DNA from: Actinomycetales bacterium
Lineage (GTDB): Bacteria > Actinomycetota > Actinomycetes > Mycobacteriales > Mycobacteriaceae
Direction of reading: 5' to 3'
Length of the DNA: 7,227 nucleotides
Assembly (NCBI GenBank): GCA_012841845.1
Contig: DUTZ01000464.1
Coordinates: forward strand, 1 to 7,227
The notes under the pieces were generated by a model, which saw nothing but the letters and a program-made list of their open reading frames with translations, did not search any database and was not told the DNA's origin. The first letter of the stretch is position 1. Each line of letters starts with the position of its first letter. Below, in pieces: positions 1 through 6,115 of this stretch. Made by a program: the position numbers and the translations under genes.

Positions 1-652
1 CGCCCGAGCCCCAGTCGTGCTGCCAGAAGTACTGCCCGAGGCCGCGCTGGCGGCACCAGTCGATCGTGGGCGCGTTGGCGTACACGCCGAGCGTCATGCC
101 CGCGGCGTGCAGGTGCCCGCGCCAGCGGTCGAGGTACGGCGCGATCTGGTTGTCGAACTGCCAGCGCGTCGGGTTGTCGTCGATCGCCACGTACATCGGC
201 ACGCCGGCCGGGCCGCCGGCCTCGCGGTGGAGGCGGATGCCGATCGGCGCGTGGTGGTCGGCGCCGCCGGCGCCGGCCTTCCAGTCCGCGGTGGCGTCCT
301 TGCCGAACTGGTAGCAGGAGACCATCGACAGGCCGTGGGCGCGGAAGTCGTCGACCTCACGGCGCAGCAGTGGCTTGCCGGTCATCCACTCCGCACCCGG
401 ACGGCGGCGCGAGCAGTAGCGAACCGCGCCGAGGTGGCCGGCCGCGCGGACCGCGGCACCCGACGGCGGGCCCGCGGCGTAGTCGAGCAGGGTTCCGATG
501 GGGACGCCCGCTCCGGCGCCGGGCAGCGCTCCGAAGGGGGCGGGGATGGAGGACTGCGCGCCGACGGCGGGCGACAGGCCCGCGGCGAGGGCACCGGCAC
601 CGGCGGCGCCGAGGCCCGCACGGCGGAGGAAGGTGCGGCGGTCGAAGGTCAT
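1..652 (-). CDS. Tat-exported DUF1906 (Rv2525c-like) glycoside-hydrolase-like protein, C-terminus cut by window edge
   Basis: Reading leftward from an ATG at 652, the frame stays open for 217 codons to the window edge, so the C-terminus is missing. Residues 4-10 are a twin-arginine motif (DRRTFLR), followed by an Ala/Gly-rich hydrophobic stretch and a likely cleavage site after V-G-A at residues 30-32, so the protein is predicted to leave the cell folded through the Tat system. The mature part resembles the Rv2525c/DUF1906 family, a TIM-barrel glycoside-hydrolase-like domain. Visible blocks are LLDYAAGPPSG (55-65), VRYCS (77-81), VSCYQFGK (111-118), YVAIDDNPT (154-162), GVYAN (189-193) and YFWQHDWGS (208-216). 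Asp57 and Asp158/Asp159 are candidate catalytic acids. In mycobacteria the family member is a Tat substrate linked to the cell envelope; the exact substrate is not settled. A GGAG lies about 7 bases before the ATG. The gene is divergent from the SDR at 816. Family assignment is firm, enzymatic activity is not. Confidence 0.88.
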   Translation of the reverse strand, partial: MTFDRRTFLRRAGLGAAGAGALAAGLSPAVGAQSSIPAPFGALPGAGAGVPIGTLLDYAAGPPSGAAVRAAGHLGAVRYCSRRRPGAEWMTGKPLLRREVDDFRAHGLSMVSCYQFGKDATADWKAGAGGADHHAPIGIRLHREAGGPAGVPMYVAIDDNPTRWQFDNQIAPYLDRWRGHLHAAGMTLGVYANAPTIDWCRQRGLGQYFWQHDWGSG

Positions 653-728
653 GGGTCACTCCGGTGGTGTCGATCGAGACTGCGTGGGTGGGCACGGCGG
701 GCACGACCGGCCGGACACACCACGCGAG

Positions 729-767
729 TGTGTCACAAGAACATCGTCCCAGGCGACACTGTGTTAC
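729..767. promoter_or_regulatory. Direct repeat TGTGTYAC in the divergent intergenic region
   Basis: The 163-base gap between the divergent DUF1906 gene and the SDR gene contains TGTGTCAC (729-736) and TGTGTTAC (760-767), 31 bases apart start to start, about three helical turns. GTGTCAC/GCGACAC (730-736, 753-759) also forms an imperfect inverted repeat. This would suit a regulator bound on one face of the helix, but no convincing -35/-10 pair is visible for either gene. Weak. Confidence 0.2.
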
Positions 768-815
768 CACCAGATCCCGTGCGGCCCCTCCACCAGGGCT
801 GGTTGACTGTTCGCC

Positions 816-1721
816 ATGAGTCGCACCCCGGGATGGAACAGCACCGACATCGCCGACCAGTCGGGCCGGACCTTCGTGGTGACCGGCGCCAACGCCGGGA
901 TCGGCCTGGCCACCACCGAGGCACTCGCCGACCGGGGTGCCCGCGTGATCATGGCCTGCCGGAACCTCGAGAAGGCCGCGGCCGCCCGCGACTCCCTCCC
1001 CGCCGCGGCCCGCGACCGCACGGAGGTCCGGCGCCTCGACCTGGCCGATCTCGACTCGGTCCGCGAGTTCGTCGACGCCACGGACGAGAAGGTCGACGTG
1101 CTGGTCAACAACGCCGGCCTCATGAACATCCCGTGGGCGCGCACCGCGCAGGGCCACGAGATGCAGTTCGGCGTCAACGTCCTGGGCCACCACGCGCTCA
1201 CCCTGGGTCTGCACCGCCGCCTCACCGACCGCGTGGTGTGGCTGGGCTCGCTCGCGCACCTGTGGGGGCGGATCCGGCCCGACGACCTGAGCATGGACCT
1301 TCGCGGTTACCGGCCGCTCGCCGCGTACGGCCACTCCAAGCTCGCGTGCATCATGCTGGCCTACGAGTGGGAGCGCCGCTTCCGGCGCGCCGGCGAGGAC
1401 CTGCGCTCGTACGGGGCGCACCCCGGGTACACGGCCACCGAACTCATCAGGCAGAGCGGACGCAACGGCGTCGACCGGTTCATGGCCCTCGGCAACGCGA
1501 TCCCCGGGGTGGGCCAGACCGCCGCGATGGGCGCGCTGCCCACCCTCTTCGCGGCGACCGTCCGGGACCTGCCCGGCGGGACGTTCGTGGGCCCGCGCGC
1601 CCTCGGCGGTCTCAAGGGGTACCCCACGGTCGTCTCCTCGACCAGGCGTTCCCACGATCGGGCCGCGGCGGCGACCCTGTTCGACCGCTGCACGGAGATG
1701 GTGGAGTTCGCGGCGGCCTGA
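816..1721 (+). CDS. Short-chain dehydrogenase/reductase (SDR), retinol-dehydrogenase-like, probably NADP-dependent
   Basis: This 301-residue protein is a classical SDR with a Rossmann fold, expected to oxidise or reduce an alcohol/carbonyl group with a nicotinamide cofactor in the cytosol. The cofactor loop TGANAGIG is at 23-30. Arg49 in the ACRN stretch after the second strand suggests NADP(H) preference. LDLADL (74-79) and VNNAG (97-101) are typical. Asn121 in NVLGHHALT, Ser145, Tyr171 and Lys175 (YGHSK) form the expected catalytic tetrad. The pattern GSLAHLWG followed by HPGYTATEL (197-205) places it with the retinol dehydrogenase/WW-oxidoreductase-like SDRs, many of which in actinobacteria have no known substrate. 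The usual Ser-Ser before LAH is Gly-Ser here, but the catalytic Ser is kept. The ATG at 816 fits the family N-terminus, though only an AGGG 17 bases upstream could serve as ribosome site. It is monocistronic, with the opposing gene 33 bases beyond its stop. Confidence 0.93.
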   Translation: MSRTPGWNSTDIADQSGRTFVVTGANAGIGLATTEALADRGARVIMACRNLEKAAAARDSLPAAARDRTEVRRLDLADLDSVREFVDATDEKVDVLVNNAGLMNIPWARTAQGHEMQFGVNVLGHHALTLGLHRRLTDRVVWLGSLAHLWGRIRPDDLSMDLRGYRPLAAYGHSKLACIMLAYEWERRFRRAGEDLRSYGAHPGYTATELIRQSGRNGVDRFMALGNAIPGVGQTAAMGALPTLFAATVRDLPGGTFVGPRALGGLKGYPTVVSSTRRSHDRAAAATLFDRCTEMVEFAAA

Positions 1722-1722
1722 C

Positions 1723-1737
1723 GGGCCCCGCCGGCCC
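1723..1737. terminator. Possible short GC hairpin between convergent genes
   Basis: GGGCC-CCGCC-GGCCC forms a 5-bp stem in the 33-base gap between the SDR stop and the stop of the opposing gene. There is no U-tract, so intrinsic termination is doubtful. GGGCCCCGC recurs at 1743-1751. Listed because it is the only candidate for separating two convergent units. Confidence 0.2.
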
Positions 1738-1754
1738 CGCCCGGGCCCCGCTCG

Positions 1755-2228
1755 CTAGCTGCTCGCCGCCGCGGCGGAGGCGTCCTCCTGCGAGAACCGG
1801 AACACCAGCCACGCGCAGAACAACTCGAGTCCCGGCTCGACCGGCTCGCTCCCGGTCGGTCGGGAGGACACCCGCCGCGGCCCCATCGCGTACGCCCTGA
1901 GCGTGAGCAGGTCCTGGCCGGCGCGGCGCAGCGCGAAGACACGGCGCCAGGTACCCGTCTGCACCAGGTCGTACTCGCGGCCGTACCAGGTGAGCGCGCC
2001 GTCCCGGCGCCACACGCGCGTCCGCCGGTACCCGCCCACCTCGGCGCCGGACTCCTCGGTGGCGCGATAGACGCGGTCGAGCACCCCGTGGACGGTGAAC
2101 CGCCGCACGCGTCCGTCGACGGGGTCGGCGGTGCAGCGGCCGCGGAAGGACCGCACGTCGCGCAGCGCCCCGACGCCGGGCATCTCCATGACCCCGCCCC
2201 GCGCCCTGAGCAGCTCGTGCTGCGTCAC
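1755..2228 (-). CDS. Conserved-looking hypothetical protein downstream of dapA (157 aa)
   Basis: I do not recognise this protein. The frame begins with a GTG at 2228, 16 bases after the dapA stop, and gives 157 residues; in-frame ATGs at 2189 and 2183 are alternatives, the first preceded by a G-rich stretch (GGGGCGGGG). The body looks like a small beta-rich domain: alternating short strands with Trp/Tyr/Arg such as RRFTVHGVLDRVYRA, TRVWRRDGALTWYGREYDL and TWRRVFALRRAGQDLLTLRAY. It ends in a hydrophobic segment near residues 134-145 (LELFCAWLVFRF) and an Ala/Ser tail. There is no signal peptide or obvious catalytic motif. The strand pattern faintly recalls LURP-one/Tubby-like or other small actinobacterial beta-barrel proteins, but that is a guess. 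Spacing and strand suggest co-transcription with dapA. Confidence 0.7.
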   Translation of the reverse strand: MTQHELLRARGGVMEMPGVGALRDVRSFRGRCTADPVDGRVRRFTVHGVLDRVYRATEESGAEVGGYRRTRVWRRDGALTWYGREYDLVQTGTWRRVFALRRAGQDLLTLRAYAMGPRRVSSRPTGSEPVEPGLELFCAWLVFRFSQEDASAAAASS

Positions 2229-2244
2229 GGCACCGGCCACGCCG

Positions 2245-3132
2245 CTACGCCAGTCCCGCGGCCGCCAAGCCCGCGCGCAGCTTCTCCCGGTGCGCCGGCG
2301 GGCCCTGCATGAGCGGCATCCGCAGCCGGTCGGAGCCGATGACGCCCAGGTCCTTGAGGGCCGCCTTGACCTGGATCGCGCCCTGCGAGGTGTGCATGAT
2401 CGCGTCCACGGCGGGGATGAGGCGGGTGTGGATCTCGCGGGCACGCGGCAGGTCGCCGGCGTCCACGGCCTCGATCATGGCGCGGTAGTCGGTGCCGGCC
2501 ACGTGGCCCACGACCGAGACGATGCCGGTCGCGCCCATCGCGAGGTGCGCGAGGTTGAGCACGTCGTCGCCCGAGTACCAGAGCAGGTCGGTCTCGGCCA
2601 TGAGGCGGCTGGACTCGAAGAGGTCGCCCTTGGCGTCCTTGACGGCCCGGACCCCGGGGATCTCGGCGAGGCGGCGGATCGTGTCCGTGGCCAGCGCGGT
2701 GCCGGTGCGCCCGGGGATGTCGTAGGCCATCACCGGCAGGTCGCCGGCCTCGGCGATCATCCGGAAGTGCTCGACGATCCCGTCCTGCGTGGGCTTGTTG
2801 TAGTACGGGGTCACCACGAGCAGCGAGTCGGCGCCGCGGTCGGCCATCTCCTCGGCGGCGCGCATCGAGTGCTCGGTGTCGTTGGTGCCGCACCCGGCCA
2901 TGACGGCGACGCGGTCGCCCACGGCCTCGACGACGGCCGCCACGCACGCGTAGTCCTCGTCGTCGGTGGTGGTGGCGGACTCGCCGGTGGTGCCGTTGAC
3001 CAGTAGCCCGTCGTGGCCGCGGTCGGCGAGGTGGACGGCGAGGTGCTGCAGCCCGTCGTAGTCGATCGCGCCGTCGTCGTGCATCGGGGTCACCATCGCG
3101 GTGATGACCCGACCGAAGGGGTTGTCCGCCAT
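2245..3132 (-). CDS. dapA: 4-hydroxy-tetrahydrodipicolinate synthase (DapA)
   Basis: DapA condenses pyruvate with L-aspartate-4-semialdehyde, the first committed step of diaminopimelate and lysine synthesis, in the cytosol. At 295 residues it has the usual length. The class I aldolase TIM-barrel motifs are complete: GTTGES (47-52, with Thr48-Thr49), TPYYNKPTQ (108-116, Tyr111), YDIPGRTG (137-144, Tyr137 and Arg142) and VKDAKGD with the Schiff-base Lys165. All are offset by four from E. coli Tyr107, Tyr133, Arg138 and Lys161. The ATG at 3132 starts the typical N-terminus (FGRVITAMVTPM). No Shine-Dalgarno precedes it, and a TACTCT hexamer ends 8 bases upstream, so translation may be leaderless. 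The neighbours are not the dapB/thyX/RNase J genes often seen with actinobacterial dapA, so a second paralogue or a related NAL-family lyase acting on another aldehyde is a minor alternative. Confidence 0.92.
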   Translation of the reverse strand: MADNPFGRVITAMVTPMHDDGAIDYDGLQHLAVHLADRGHDGLLVNGTTGESATTTDDEDYACVAAVVEAVGDRVAVMAGCGTNDTEHSMRAAEEMADRGADSLLVVTPYYNKPTQDGIVEHFRMIAEAGDLPVMAYDIPGRTGTALATDTIRRLAEIPGVRAVKDAKGDLFESSRLMAETDLLWYSGDDVLNLAHLAMGATGIVSVVGHVAGTDYRAMIEAVDAGDLPRAREIHTRLIPAVDAIMHTSQGAIQVKAALKDLGVIGSDRLRMPLMQGPPAHREKLRAGLAAAGLA

Positions 3133-3139
3133 GGACTAC

Positions 3140-3145
3140 AGAGTA
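3140..3145 (-). promoter_or_regulatory. dapA: Candidate -10 element for leaderless dapA transcription
   Basis: Read leftward, TACTCT fits the TANNNT -10 pattern and leaves 7 bases before the A of the dapA ATG at 3132, the spacing expected when transcription starts at the start codon. No -35 hexamer and no ribosome site are visible. Leaderless genes are common in actinobacteria. Confidence 0.4.
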
Positions 3146-3167
3146 GGCCGTCGCGGGCCCGGCCGGT

Positions 3168-3173
3168 TAGTGT
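3168..3173 (+). promoter_or_regulatory. Candidate -10 for the DUF21 operon
   Basis: TAGTGT fits TANNNT in the 84-base gap between divergent dapA and the operon starting at 3217, giving a leader of roughly 35-40 bases. No recognisable -35 lies at the correct distance. It is only 23 bases from the dapA -10 candidate, so the two promoters would be back to back. Confidence 0.28.
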
Positions 3174-3216
3174 CGTTCCTGTCCGACGCCAGCACCCTCA
3201 CCGTCAGGAGACCCCC

Positions 3217-3459
3217 GTGCAGGACGAGACACGCCCCGAGCCCGTGGAGAACTACGGCAACACCATCGACGGCACGCGGGTGGGCGACGGCAGCGACGCC
3301 CGCACGGACGACGCGGCCGACACCGGCGCGGCCACCGGCGGGACCGCCGACGAGGACGCGCACGCCGAGGAGCGCGCCCGCCAGAAGGGCGTCTACCGGG
3401 CGCCCGACCAGCCGGATCACGCTCTCGGGGGCACCGAGGACACCACCGACGGCGCCTGA
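3217..3459 (+). CDS. Small acidic, probably disordered protein (80 aa), first gene of the DUF21 operon
   Basis: A GTG at 3217 preceded by AGGAG (3206-3210, 6-base spacer) opens an 80-residue frame that ends 13 bases before the next start. I recognise no domain. The protein has about 20 Asp/Glu against 7 Lys/Arg, many Gly, Ala and Thr, no Cys and no hydrophobic stretch, so it is likely soluble and disordered. The first 55 residues are low complexity (Asp/Ala/Gly/Thr), while the later part, EERARQKGVYRAPDQPDHAL, is less repetitive and is the likeliest conserved site. Its frame extends upstream without a stop, but the ribosome site and the divergent dapA gene argue for the 3217 start. Possible roles, all inference, are a cation-binding or regulatory partner of the downstream membrane proteins. 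Confidence 0.72.
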   Translation: MQDETRPEPVENYGNTIDGTRVGDGSDARTDDAADTGAATGGTADEDAHAEERARQKGVYRAPDQPDHALGGTEDTTDGA

Positions 3460-3472
3460 GGCCGGCACACCC

Positions 3473-4843
3473 GTGGCACTCGCACTCGTCCTCACCCTCG
3501 CGGTGGTCGTCCTCATCGCGGCCAACGCGCTCTTCGTGGCCGTCGAGTTCGGCTTCCTCACCGTCAACCGCGCCGACGTGCGCGCGGCCAGGTCGGAGGG
3601 GGACCGGATCGCCTCGGCGCTCGACGACTCCCTCTCGCGTACCTCCACCAACCTGTCCGGCGCCCAGCTCGGCATCACCGTGACGAGCCTCGTCGTGGGC
3701 TTCCTCACCGGCCCCTCGGTCGGCGAGCTCATCACCGACGCCCTCGGCCTGGCCGGCATGCCGGACGCGGCGGCCCGCGGCATCGCGATGACGGCCGCCT
3801 TCGTGGTGGTGACCTTCCTCCAGATGGTCTTCGGCGAGCTCGTCCCCAAGAACTGGGCGATCGCCGCGCCGATGCGGGTCTCCCGGCTCGTGGTGATCCC
3901 GCAGAAGATCTTCATGACCGTGTTCGGCTGGCTGGTCACCGCGCTCAACGCCTCCGCCAACTGGGTCCTGCGCCTGCTCGGCTTCACCCCGCAGGAGGAG
4001 CCTGGCGACGCGCGCAGCGGCGAGGAGCTGCGGGCCTCGGCCGCCCGCTCCGGCCGGGAGGGATCGATGGACCCGCACACCGCCGAGCTCGTCACCCGCT
4101 CGATCTCCTTCGGCGAGCACCGCGCCTCCGACGCGATGGTGCCGCGCCCCCTCGTCCGGTTCCTCCGCGACCACACCGCCCAGGACCTGCTCGACACGGT
4201 CGCCCGGACCGGCGCCTCGCGCTTCCCGGTGCTCGGCGGGACGGTCGACGAGGTGGTGGGGGTGGTGCACTACCGCCAGGCGCTCGCCGTCCCGGCGGCC
4301 GAGCGCGCCACGACCCCGGTCCGCGACATCGTCTCCGAGGTCACGGTGGTCTCCGAGGCGATGTCCCTGGACCCCCTCATGCGGCTGCTGCGCGAGTCGG
4401 AGCTGCAGATGGCCGTGGTGGTGGACGAGTACGGGGGCACCGCCGGGATCGTCACGCTCGAGGACCTCGTCGAGGAGATCGTCGGGGAGATCGACGACGA
4501 GCAGGACACCGCCTCCCGCACGCACGAGCCGGTGGACCACCAGACCGTCGTCGTCACCGGCCTGACGCGCCCCGACGAGCTCGGCGCGGTGCTCGAGCTG
4601 GAGATCCCGCCGCCCGACACCTCCTCGACGCTCACCGGCCTGCTCTCCGAGCGGCTGGACCGGCTCCCCGAGGAGGGCGACGAGATCGTGGTGGACGCGC
4701 ACGACCACGAGCACCGCGACCGCGACGACCTGCCCACCCGCGCCCGCGTGCGCCTGACCGTCGAGTCGATGGACGCCTACCGCGTCGGCCGGGTCCGGGC
4801 CACCGTCGAGCGCCCCGCCGAGGAGGGGGACGACGATGAATGA
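3473..4843 (+). CDS. DUF21-CBS-CorC_HlyC membrane protein (CNNM/CorB type), probable divalent cation transport
   Basis: This 456-residue protein belongs to the CNNM/CorB/CorC 'hemolysin C' family, implicated in magnesium (and other divalent cation) efflux or homeostasis. The N-terminal DUF21 membrane domain spans about residues 1-180, with hydrophobic segments near 2-24, 63-80, 104-120 and 136-158. Family signatures are NALFVAVEF (18-26), GAQLGITVTSL (63-73) and FGELVPKNWAIA (120-131). A CBS pair follows (about 219-340), including SRFPV (249-253) and the hallmark VVDEYGGTAGIVTLEDLVEEIVGEI beginning at 316. A CorC_HlyC domain (about 358-447) forms the C-terminus. The order and length match M. 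tuberculosis Rv1842c. The GTG at 3473 is chosen because it directly precedes the first membrane helix and overlaps no upstream gene; a GAGG spanning the previous stop may serve as ribosome site and couple translation. The next gene overlaps its last 8 bases. Confidence 0.92.
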   Translation: MALALVLTLAVVVLIAANALFVAVEFGFLTVNRADVRAARSEGDRIASALDDSLSRTSTNLSGAQLGITVTSLVVGFLTGPSVGELITDALGLAGMPDAAARGIAMTAAFVVVTFLQMVFGELVPKNWAIAAPMRVSRLVVIPQKIFMTVFGWLVTALNASANWVLRLLGFTPQEEPGDARSGEELRASAARSGREGSMDPHTAELVTRSISFGEHRASDAMVPRPLVRFLRDHTAQDLLDTVARTGASRFPVLGGTVDEVVGVVHYRQALAVPAAERATTPVRDIVSEVTVVSEAMSLDPLMRLLRESELQMAVVVDEYGGTAGIVTLEDLVEEIVGEIDDEQDTASRTHEPVDHQTVVVTGLTRPDELGAVLELEIPPPDTSSTLTGLLSERLDRLPEEGDEIVVDAHDHEHRDRDDLPTRARVRLTVESMDAYRVGRVRATVERPAEEGDDDE

Positions 4844-5867
4844 CGTCACCGCGATCGCGATCCTGGTGCTCCTGCTGCTGGGCAACGGGTTCTTCGTGGC
4901 CTCCGAGTTCGCCATGGTCTCGGCCCGCCGCGACCACCTGGAGCCGCGCGCGGCCGAGGGCAGCCTGCGGGCCCGCTGGTCCCTGCGCGGGCTGGAGAAC
5001 GTCTCGGTCTCGCTGGCCGCGACCCAGCTCGGCATCACCGCGTGCTCGCTGCTCATCGGCGCGGTGGGCGAGCCGGCGATCGCCCACCTCATCGAGAAGC
5101 CCCTCGACGCCGTCGGGGTGCCCCAGGGCTTCGTCCATCCCATCGCGCTCGTGATCGCGCTGCTCATCGTGACGTTCCTGCACATGGTGCTGGGCGAGAT
5201 GGTGCCCAAGAACATGGCGATCGCCCGGCCCGCGGCCGCGGCGCTGCTGCTGGGGCCCGTGCTGCGCGTGTTCGTGCTGGTGTTCCTGCCGGCGATCTGG
5301 CTCATGAACCAGACCGCGAACCTCGTGGTCCGCTACGTGTGCCGGGTGCAGCCGCGCGACGAGGTGGAGACCACGTTCACGGTGGACCAGATGCTGGGGA
5401 TGGTGGAGGCCTCCGGCGACGAGGGGCTGCTCGACGAGGACGAGGCCACCCTGCTCGCCGGCGCGCTGGCGTTCGACGACATCACCGCCTCCGACGTGGC
5501 CCGCCCGCTCGCGGAGGTGGACACGGTCGAGGCCGGCTGGACGACCGGCGAGGTGCAGGATCTGTGCGTGCGGACCGGGCACTCGCGCTTCCCGGTGCGG
5601 GCGGCCGACGGCGGGTTCGCGGGCTACGTCCACGTCAAGGACATCCTGTCCGACGACCCGGCCGAGCCGCTGCGCGACGAGCGGATCCGCGTGATCGGCG
5701 AGGTACTGCCCACCACGCCGCTCGACGACGTGCTCTCGGCGATGCAGGGGGCGCGCGCCCACCTGGCGATCGTGGGCGGGAGCGGGGAGCCGGAGGGCGT
5801 CGTGGCCCTCGGGGACGTGCTCGCGCGGCTCGTGGGCGAGGTCCGGGACGTGACCCCCAGCCGGTGA
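4836..5867 (+). CDS. Second DUF21-CBS membrane protein, lacking the CorC_HlyC domain
   Basis: This 343-residue paralogue of the preceding protein starts at an ATG inside its 3' end (8-base overlap), with AGGAGG at 4821-4826 and a 9-base spacer, so the two are surely made together. The DUF21 domain (about 1-170) keeps GNGFFVASEFAMVSARR (16-32), ATQLGITACSL (62-72) and LGEMVPKNMAIA (119-130). The CBS region runs from about 215 to 337, with HSRFPV (249-254) and VHVKDIL (265-271). In the second CBS motif the DEYGGTAGIVTLED hallmark has degenerated to GGSGEPEGVVALGD, and the chain ends there without CorC_HlyC. The size and gene order match Rv1841c next to Rv1842c. Inference: the pair forms a heteromer in which only the first subunit has the complete cytosolic regulatory part. 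Confidence 0.9.
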   Translation: MNDVTAIAILVLLLLGNGFFVASEFAMVSARRDHLEPRAAEGSLRARWSLRGLENVSVSLAATQLGITACSLLIGAVGEPAIAHLIEKPLDAVGVPQGFVHPIALVIALLIVTFLHMVLGEMVPKNMAIARPAAAALLLGPVLRVFVLVFLPAIWLMNQTANLVVRYVCRVQPRDEVETTFTVDQMLGMVEASGDEGLLDEDEATLLAGALAFDDITASDVARPLAEVDTVEAGWTTGEVQDLCVRTGHSRFPVRAADGGFAGYVHVKDILSDDPAEPLRDERIRVIGEVLPTTPLDDVLSAMQGARAHLAIVGGSGEPEGVVALGDVLARLVGEVRDVTPSR

Positions 5868-5884
5868 GCCGCGGCGGGTCCGGA

Positions 5885-6010
5885 CTAGCGGACCTTGTCG
5901 GGGTTGGTGTTGAGCAGGCGCCCGAGCGTGTTGTCGACGAGGATGTGGGCGAGCTCGTTGGTCGTGGCCACCCCCACGCGCAGCGTGGTGACGAGGGCGT
6001 TCTGGATCAT
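5885..6010 (-). CDS. Small protein (41 aa), member 1 of a paralogous pair flanking pirin
   Basis: An ATG at 6010 with a perfect AGGAGG ribosome site (6 bases between) opens a 41-residue frame ending in TAG at 5885. The product is MIQNALVTTLRVGVATTNEL followed by AHILVDNTLGRLLNTNPDKVR. It aligns without gaps to residues 13-53 of the protein at 6955-7116, with 20 of 41 identical and most other positions conservative (I/V, L/V, N/D, D/E, K/R). That conservation, with the strong ribosome site, makes a real gene very likely despite its length. No Cys and no clear transmembrane span; the central part could be an amphipathic helix, followed by a conserved GRLLxTxPxxVR tail. The stop lies 17 bases from the stop of the second DUF21 gene, convergently. 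I do not recognise the family and assign no function. Confidence 0.8.
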   Translation of the reverse strand: MIQNALVTTLRVGVATTNELAHILVDNTLGRLLNTNPDKVR

Positions 6011-6016
6011 CGAGGA

Positions 6017-6022
6017 CCTCCT
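6017..6022 (-). promoter_or_regulatory. Strong ribosome binding site of the 41-aa gene
   Basis: Read leftward this is AGGAGG, 6 bases before the ATG at 6010. It is one of the best Shine-Dalgarno sequences in the window and fixes the start of a gene otherwise too short to trust. Confidence 0.8.
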
Positions 6023-6029
6023 GCACTAC

Positions 6030-6063
6030 CCGGGCACCCGGAATTTCCAAGCACCCGTGCTTG
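6030..6063. promoter_or_regulatory. Cluster of palindromes in the leader of the 41-aa gene, including CAAGCAC-CC-GTGCTTG
   Basis: CAAGCAC (6048-6054) and GTGCTTG (6057-6063) are perfect inverted arms around two bases, a 16-bp site of the size bound by dimeric MarR- or TetR-type repressors. Next to it are GGAATTTCC (6040-6048) and CCGGG-CA-CCCGG (6030-6041), and GCACCC occurs twice, 17 bases apart (6034, 6051). The main palindrome lies just downstream of the candidate -10 at 6071-6076, at the expected transcription start, suiting a repressor site. The cluster could instead fold as leader RNA before the ribosome site. The regulator is unknown. Confidence 0.5.
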
Positions 6064-6070
6064 ATTACCG

Positions 6071-6076
6071 AGTGTA
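6071..6076 (-). promoter_or_regulatory. Candidate -10 for the 41-aa gene
   Basis: Read leftward, TACACT fits TANNNT. Transcription would begin near 6064, at the edge of the CAAGCAC palindrome, leaving a leader of about 55 bases. No good -35 is seen at 16-18 bases. Confidence 0.3.
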
Positions 6077-6088
6077 AGCCAGGTCACC

Positions 6089-6115
6089 GAAATGGTGTTG
6101 TGTACACCACATTTC
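6089..6115. repeat. Inverted repeat with T-rich flank, operator or intrinsic terminator
   Basis: GAAA-TGGTGT pairs with ACACCA-(CA)-TTTC around the loop TGTGT (6099-6103), a 10-bp stem with a two-base bulge. TTTTA follows at 6116-6120, so on the plus strand it has the form of a rho-independent terminator that could stop read-through from the DUF21 operon before pirin. The TGGTGT/ACACCA core also resembles operators of FadR-like GntR regulators, and it lies between the two promoters. Both readings are inference. Confidence 0.35.

Noticed and set aside
357..1655. 432-codon minus-strand open frame antisense to the SDR
   Set aside because: No recognisable domain; the SDR frame contains all catalytic motifs.
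17..1900. 627-codon plus-strand open frame across three genes
   Set aside because: Composition is Arg/Pro/Gly noise, and it crosses the DUF1906 and SDR genes and their intergenic region.
3101..3472. Long N-terminal extension of the first DUF21 protein
   Set aside because: It would overlap the dapA start and the acidic small gene and is compositionally an out-of-frame Arg/Thr/Pro stretch; the membrane domain begins right after GTG 3473.
3167..5305. 712-codon open frame on the minus strand, antisense to both DUF21 genes
   Set aside because: Low-complexity Arg/Gly/His/Asp translation typical of the opposite frame of GC-rich genes; the plus strand encodes two clear protein families.
4632..6050. 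472-codon minus-strand open frame
   Set aside because: Antisense shadow of the second DUF21 gene, rich in His/Arg/Gly with no domain; it also overlaps the better supported 41-aa gene.
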